Source of the DNA: Haemonchus contortus
Taxonomy: Eukaryota; Nematoda; Chromadorea; Rhabditida; Trichostrongylidae
Direction: 5' to 3'
DNA: 64,000 nt
NCBI GenBank assembly: GCA_000469685.2
Contig: LS997563.1
Location: 2,872,781 to 2,936,780 of the forward strand
Positions 59,144 through 64,000 of the stretch are shown here, piece after piece. The position numbers were made by a program, and so were the translations under genes. The notes below the pieces were generated by a model that saw nothing but the letters and a program-made list of their open reading frames with translations, had not been told where the DNA came from and made no database searches. The stretch's first letter is position 1, and every line of letters begins with the position of its first letter.

Positions 59144-60444
59144 CAGGGTGCGCCAAAATTACCTGCTCAAATATTCACCGCTGTAAAATCGGTTAAGAGA
59201 TAGATTGAGGACTAATTTTTTTACAACTCTTTATTTACATCAAGTCATTACACACAGTCAATTCAAATCTCAAAAATCCCTCCACGGGCTCGGACACAGG
59301 CCCTCAGACGTGAGGGGAAGTCGTCCACTGTGGCGCGGAGGTATTCCAAAAGTATTTCTTCCCATGCTCTGAGCAGGTCCCTCTTCAGCGAATCGATTGA
59401 GTGATGTTGCATAGAGCAGGCCTTGCTCTCCAACAGCGACCATACGGAATAATCCATTGGATTCAGATCAGGGCTATTAGAAGGCCATTCCTGAGCACTG
59501 ATAAATCCTGGGAGGGTGTCTCGGCACCACTGCTGCGTCACCTTCGCTCTATGAGCCGGTGCTGAATCTTGTTGGAACACGAACGGTCTAGAGCCGAAGT
59601 GACATTGTGTCCAGGGAAGCAAGGTGTTTTTCAGCACGCTCTCTAAGTAGACTTCCGTATTGATTTTAACATCGCTGTCGATGAAAACCAGCGGAGACTT
59701 CGCTTCGTAGGTGATCGCTGCCCAAACCATGATTTTTTCTGCATGCCCAGAGCGCCCATGAATTCTCCCACTCTCGTTAGCTTCTTCAGCTGTCGAGCAA
59801 AGCACACGATCGTTTTGACGGTTGAGGGTCGACTCCAACGTAAACAGTTTCTCATCGGAGAAAACAATGTCTCGGTGGCGCGCCGACGTGAACCGTTGGA
59901 GGAGCATCTTGCACTTCTGGACCCAGTTTTTCTTCATAGATGCAGTGAGGAGGTGCACCTTTCGGCATCGATAAGGTGTCAATCCCAGCTTCTTTTTGAC
60001 TATACGGCGAGCGGAAGTATGACTTATTCCCAGCTTTTCGGCAATCTTCCTCATCGACCTCTTCGGATTGCGTCGTACCATATCCCGTACAACTTTAACA
60101 TTTCTCGTGGAAGTTGCGGTCGTTTTTCTTCCTCTTCCTGGGCGGTCTTCTAAAGTACCGAGCTCCTTGAATACTTTGATGGTGGAGTCCACTGTTCTCC
60201 TGCTGACTGATAGAGTTTCTGCGATGGTTTTGGAACAGCCCTGGTCTGGTGTAACTGAATAATCTGAGGTCTGAGAGGATGAGGTCCAACCATTTTGAAA
60301 GGAGCAAGAGCTGAGGATCGAAGCTTGGGTTCTTGATAAAGGAAGAAGTGCCTAACATGTTCGCGGCTAATCGATAGATCATCGCCGCATTAAGTCGATA
60401 GGTCAAACTCTGCAAATTTGAGCAGGTAATTTTGGCGCACCCTG
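59144..60444 (-). mobile_element. maT-like (DD37D) Tc1/mariner transposon, full length
   Basis: Perfect 29-bp inverted repeats (59144-59172 begins CAGGGTGCGCCAAAATTACC; complement at 60416-60444) are flanked by TA at 59142-59143 and 60445-60446. It is 1301 bp long with one transposase gene on the minus strand. Perfect ends and a long open catalytic domain suggest recent movement. Confidence 0.95.
59263..60293 (-). pseudogene. maT-like transposase, N-terminal frameshift
   Basis: The long frame (60192 down to 59263) has 309 residues: a second helix-turn-helix (RSMRKIAEKLGISHTSARRI), first Asp 113 in FSDEKLF, second Asp 209 in FQQDSAPAHR, third Asp 247 in SPDLNPMDYSVWS, and the C-terminal RLRACVRARGG. 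There are 37 residues between the second and third Asp, hence DD37D. The ATG at 60192 is internal: in-frame codons upstream still read GCSKTIAETLSVSRRTV, part of the first helix-turn-helix. A start at 60293 (MVGPHPLRPQIIQLHQTR) lies in another frame, so a single-base shift near 60235-60250 splits the first DNA-binding motif. A 309-residue product would lack part of DNA binding. Confidence 0.9.
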
Positions 60445-60578
60445 TACATGAAACCACTCTAGACTGCCTTCGTTGTGAAGACTATCAAGATTGCGAATTG
60501 CTTCTTGCAGTTTGTTTTTGATCTGAAAAAAAGCAAAATGTTTTTACAAGAAGCTCACTTCCTTCAGTGTCATTTACA

Positions 60579-60966
60579 GGGTAACGGAACTTCTCCCCTA
60601 TCGCGGCATTCTCCCTTGCGGCATGCGGTAAATGTCACTGCAATTACCGTAGTCACCCCGCCTCCCGCCAATCGATAGGACGCGGTATTTTTCCTTGACT
60701 GACTTGCTTTCTCATTGGATTTTATCGTTTTTTCATCTGTTTCTTTTTAGTTTTCGTGTTTATTAGACTTGATTAATTAAAATGACTCCTCCTATATAAA
60801 CGACGATCAAGACCGCATTGGAATCGAAAAGAGCGGCCAGCCAATTCAAATAATTAAAGGACTTCCCACCTCACAAATTGCGCGCTCCAATCTTCCATCG
60901 CAATCCTGCGATAGGCGGCGGGTGCGGCGTGTGCGACGCCGTGTTAGGGGAGAAGTTCCCGGACCC
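60579..60966. mobile_element. Mutator-like MITE, 388 bp
   Basis: The inverted repeats of about 29 bp start GGGTAACGGAACTTCTCCCC on the left and GGGTCCGGGAACTTCTCCCC on the right complement. A direct repeat GTCATTTACA flanks it (60569-60578 and 60967-60976). A 10-bp target duplication fits Mutator-like elements (usually 9-11 bp). No coding capacity. Confidence 0.75.
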
Positions 60967-61454
60967 GTCATTTACACATTCTTTCGCTCGTAGAAGTAGC
61001 ACTCATGGCGTTTATTATGAGGATAATTGAAAATTCCGCAGAGTGTAAGACTGATTTGTAGGTCGTGTCAATCTCTGCTGTGTAGAATTTCTAAATCCAC
61101 TGCAAGTGCCCCTAAACGACTGAATCATTTTGCTCAACATCTACAAAATTATCAACATTATCAAGTGTTTATTAAACATAACATTAAATAAAACAATGTC
61201 GGGATTCGTGTGATCGTGATTAACTCCAAGCATTATCTTCGGATGCATTGTGAGTCCAGCCACAAAGAAATACAAGCTGTGATAAATCCTGTTCAACAGT
61301 GTCAATTGTTCAGAAGCTAACTTTCTCCAAGATCAAATCAGAGCGCTCCATCTACATAGTTTCTGTTAGATTGAATCCTCAGCTGTAAGTTAGATGGGTA
61401 TCAATTTTGATTCCCACTGGAAGTTACGGTGGGAAAGGCGATTATCCATGATAT

Positions 61455-61640
61455 ATATAAATCGCTAACTTTGTGTGTCCGTTTGTATGCCCGTTTGTGC
61501 GTCCGCCACGTAGGCACGATAAGGATTCAAGTGAAATAACGCGTGAGCTTGGTGGAGAAGTAAAATCCTACTTATATAATCGGCTAAGTGTGTCTGTTGG
61601 TGTGTTTGTGTGTTTGTCTGACCGGAAATTCATAACTCCT
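61455..61640 (+). repeat. TG-rich direct repeat pair
   Basis: TATATAAATCGCTAACTTTG followed by a GTGTCCGTTTG-rich run near 61455, and TATATAATCGGCTAAG followed by TGTGTCTGTTGG near 61573, are two related copies about 115 bp apart. The element type is not identified. Confidence 0.5.
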
Positions 61641-61699
61641 GTCCCACTGGACCTAGGGCATTCAAGTTTGAAAGAGAGATAGGGGGCAGGATGGGAACA

Positions 61700-62985
61700 G
61701 TGATGGTACATGATAGGAAGTGACAACTATCGTTAGAAATGAATAAGGAACCTTAGAAGGCAAAAGCCTCAGGATCTCTAACTACCTTCGTATTAGCGAT
61801 GAAGCCTTGGCACCTTGATAGGTGGTGTGGGATGCGAAGAGACCGCAAATGTTTGGCAACAGGGATTGATAACAACTGATAGGACTAATAAGAAACTATA
61901 GAAGGCGAGAGCCACTAGATCGGTAACGCACTTTCTGTCAATAATGGAAACTTGGAATATTAATAGGTTAAGTAAGATGTGAGAGGATCGTAGGTACTCG
62001 GTGAAGGGATCAAGAACGGTTGGTGCCAGGCCAGGAGCTGATAAGGGCTAATGAAAACCCTCGGAAGCGTAGAGCCACTATAATAATGGCATCAATAGTG
62101 GTGCCTTGACAGTTTGGCGTGTGACGTGGAGTATGGCGAGATCGTAGACGACCGATGATAGGAACTGCTAACAGCTGATAGCGACTGATAAGAGCACTTA
62201 CCAATTGAATTTAACTCCAATGGTATTTACGATGTAGTTATGATTACGAGTATTATATAGATTACGACCGCTACCCAGCAAGATTTGTAACGCGGTGGAA
62301 AAACAAGGATACTTGATGTTATGATATCATTTACGACAAAGCTCATCCGACCGCCAATAATTTGGGATTCTCAACTAATGATGTACCCGTGGAGGAAAGA
62401 AGGTCCAGTGATAACGAAATCTTATAATGGTGTTATTATCAATTGAGAACATTTGTGAGTACTACGCAATTCTTTGGTTGCCTATCAGTCAAACCTTAAT
62501 GGTTCATTATTTTCCAGATGAAGAGCAACCGATTGACACTTTTAACCGTAGGCGTATGCGCGGGCATGTGGTGCACGCATTGTGGCGTGCGTAGCCCAAC
62601 TGGTGTAGTACATATAATAAGTAACTCGCTCAGACTTTATCAAGTAGAATTCTGGGGCACTGCCACGAATGTTAAGGAGCTTTAAAAGACCTATCTGAAA
62701 TACAACACACCTTCATCTCCGTGACATTAAGAAGCTAGGAGGAATACAGAATAATTTATCGGGCATATCTATGATAAAGGTTTCGTGGGACCAGTTCTTT
62801 GCCCTTTTACGTAAAACCAGAATTCGAGCCACCCAACGGTGATGGTTACCGCTAGATTCTATTTTCGTATAGCAAAGCATAGGATGTGACTGGATCGCAG
62901 ATAAAGGATCACAGAATGTGATTTAGCTGGTGAAGGTTGATAAGGAATCTGAGAAGGTTCCAGTTTCTAGTGCATTCCACAATTC
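61700..62985 (+). repeat. Diverged tandem repeats of about 145-160 bp
   Basis: A block like GCTGATAAGGACTAATAAG followed by CTATAGAAGGCGAGAGCCAC recurs near 61737, 61878, 62036 and, shortened, 62176. Each is followed by a GGATCGTAG-like or CGAGATCGTAG-like block. A further isolated unit is near 62930. No coding frame runs across the units. Confidence 0.5.
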
Positions 62986-63392
62986 TTATTTTGTATATAA
63001 CATTTGACAAACTAAGCGATAATCGAGGTAAGGCTAGTATCATATAAGAAGAACAAATTCTGGTTTACTATTCGCTAGATTCAGATTTCGACAAGTACAC
63101 CTCAAGGTTACCCCGCCTCTATGTGGGCACTTTGTAGTGCCCGTTTGATCGTCGGAATCCCCTTTGGAAGATTTGTTGGCATAGGCGATTTATTTGTTCT
63201 GGAGAGGGGAATCCGACTGGTCAGTTGTTACCTTTCCTATAATTTCTTGTCTATCATAACTGACCAGGCAAGTAGCCTCGCATGTGCATAACTTTAACAG
63301 AACTTGCCGACGTGGTCGCTCCAGTAACTTCAAATGATAAGTTGTTTTGCTTTCAGACCTCTGCTTCGATATGATCTAATGAGGTTGAGCAG

Positions 63393-63400
63393 TATAAATA
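63393..63400 (+). promoter_or_regulatory. TATA box of the gene at the right edge
   Basis: TATAAATA preceded by GAGCAG lies 90 bp upstream of an ATG (63483) that opens a signal peptide. The spacing suits a short untranslated leader. Confidence 0.5.
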
Positions 63401-63482
63401 CCGTTTATTCTTACTTTCACTTCATTTTGCTTGAAGCGTCGCCCAGCAATCAGTCACTGAAGCAACTTCAAGGTTGGGGAAG

Positions 63483-64000
63483 ATGTTCTCCGTGCAAATA
63501 ACCTATCTTTTCTTCGTAACAAGTGCATTGACTTTCGTTCAGATCCCAATCCCGTCATGAGCACGATTGAGACAGTTCCGCCGAATGCTACTACGAATGT
63601 GAATTTGACAAGTTTCTAGGAATTCCGAGCGGGGCTCAACTCAACATAGAGGTGTTCCAGGGCACTGAAGCTTCGACAACGTCAGAACAGGATTACGTCG
63701 ACGTAGACATCACTCATCTGTCCCAGGAATTGTTCGGAGAAAGCGTGGATAAGCTCGACCCCGAGTCAATGGTTGGTGTATATTCGAGTTGTAGGAGAAT
63801 CCCATTTGTGAGCGACCTCAAAGTTCACAGTGACAAAGTGACTCATCACGAAAGGAAATTGGCTTCCTCTCCTACGTTGGTAACTACTAAGGGATGTCGA
63901 TTTGTCCTTCTGCTGTCTTCCTATCTATCTCTCCTCTGTGAAGTGCCTCGTTGTTGTTATAATGATAGTGTCAGCTACCCACTCCAAAGGAGCCAGCATA
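63483..64000 (+). CDS. Probable secreted-protein gene, 5' end (cut by the window)
   Basis: The ATG at 63483 encodes MFSVQITYLFFVTSALTFVQ, a good signal peptide, but its frame stops at 63558-63560. From about 63572 another frame is open to the window end: it begins DSSAECYYECEFDKFLG, continues LNIEVFQGTEASTTSEQDY and HLSQELFGESVDKLDPESM, where a GTTGGT donor may end the exon near 63770. A short intron or a frameshift must join the two parts, and I could not settle which. The family is not recognised. The TATA box and clean signal peptide argue for a real gene. Confidence 0.4.

Noticed and set aside
59743..60153. Plus-strand ORF of 136 codons over the maT-like element
   Set aside because: It is antisense to the conserved transposase frame and has no domain of its own.

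Overview
This looks like chromosomal DNA from a nematode, most likely a strongylid-type (clade V) parasite. Genes are split by many introns, often 50-60 bp, with pyrimidine-rich acceptors such as TTTTCAG. The mobile elements also fit: mariner and maT-like transposons, RTE-like and Penelope-like retroelement remnants, and tRNA-derived SINEs. Nothing is bacterial: no operons, Shine-Dalgarno sites or CRISPR. The species cannot be named from the sequence. Most long ORFs here are chance; real genes were found by joining short exons by phase and family similarity.

Region 1-1113 (minus) holds the first four exons of beta-ureidopropionase (upb-1), the last step of pyrimidine breakdown; it runs off the left edge. 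From 1.1 to 9.5 kb no gene is recognised. A TATA box at 9563 precedes a plus-strand gene (9937-12610) for a secreted protein with a signal peptide, a 21-bp microexon and a long Ala/Glu/Ser/Thr-rich tail. From 12.6 to 25.5 kb there is mostly decayed repeat: SINE copies, a mariner (DD34D) with TIRs and TA duplication at 16811-18065, and a deleted maT-like (DD37D) element at 23150-23689.

The main gene is a neprilysin-like (M13) zinc metallopeptidase on the minus strand, from 53048 down to 26381. Twenty-one exons join in phase to about 718 residues, with an N-terminal membrane anchor, NAFY, HEITH, GENIAD, HSPG..R and the C-terminal CRVW all present. The exon 5/6 boundary and the true N-terminus are less certain. 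Its introns hold SINEs, two related mariner deletion derivatives, two RTE-like fragments, a Penelope-like remnant with a hammerhead-like motif, and an 86-codon phase 0/0 candidate extra exon.

From 53.2 kb to the end there is mainly repeat: hammerhead-like motifs (55.7-55.95 kb), diverged tandem repeats, a maT-like transposon with 29-bp TIRs and a largely intact transposase (59144-60444), a 388-bp MITE with a 10-bp target duplication (60579-60966), and at 63.4 kb a TATA box followed by a signal-peptide start that may begin another secreted-protein gene cut by the window edge.
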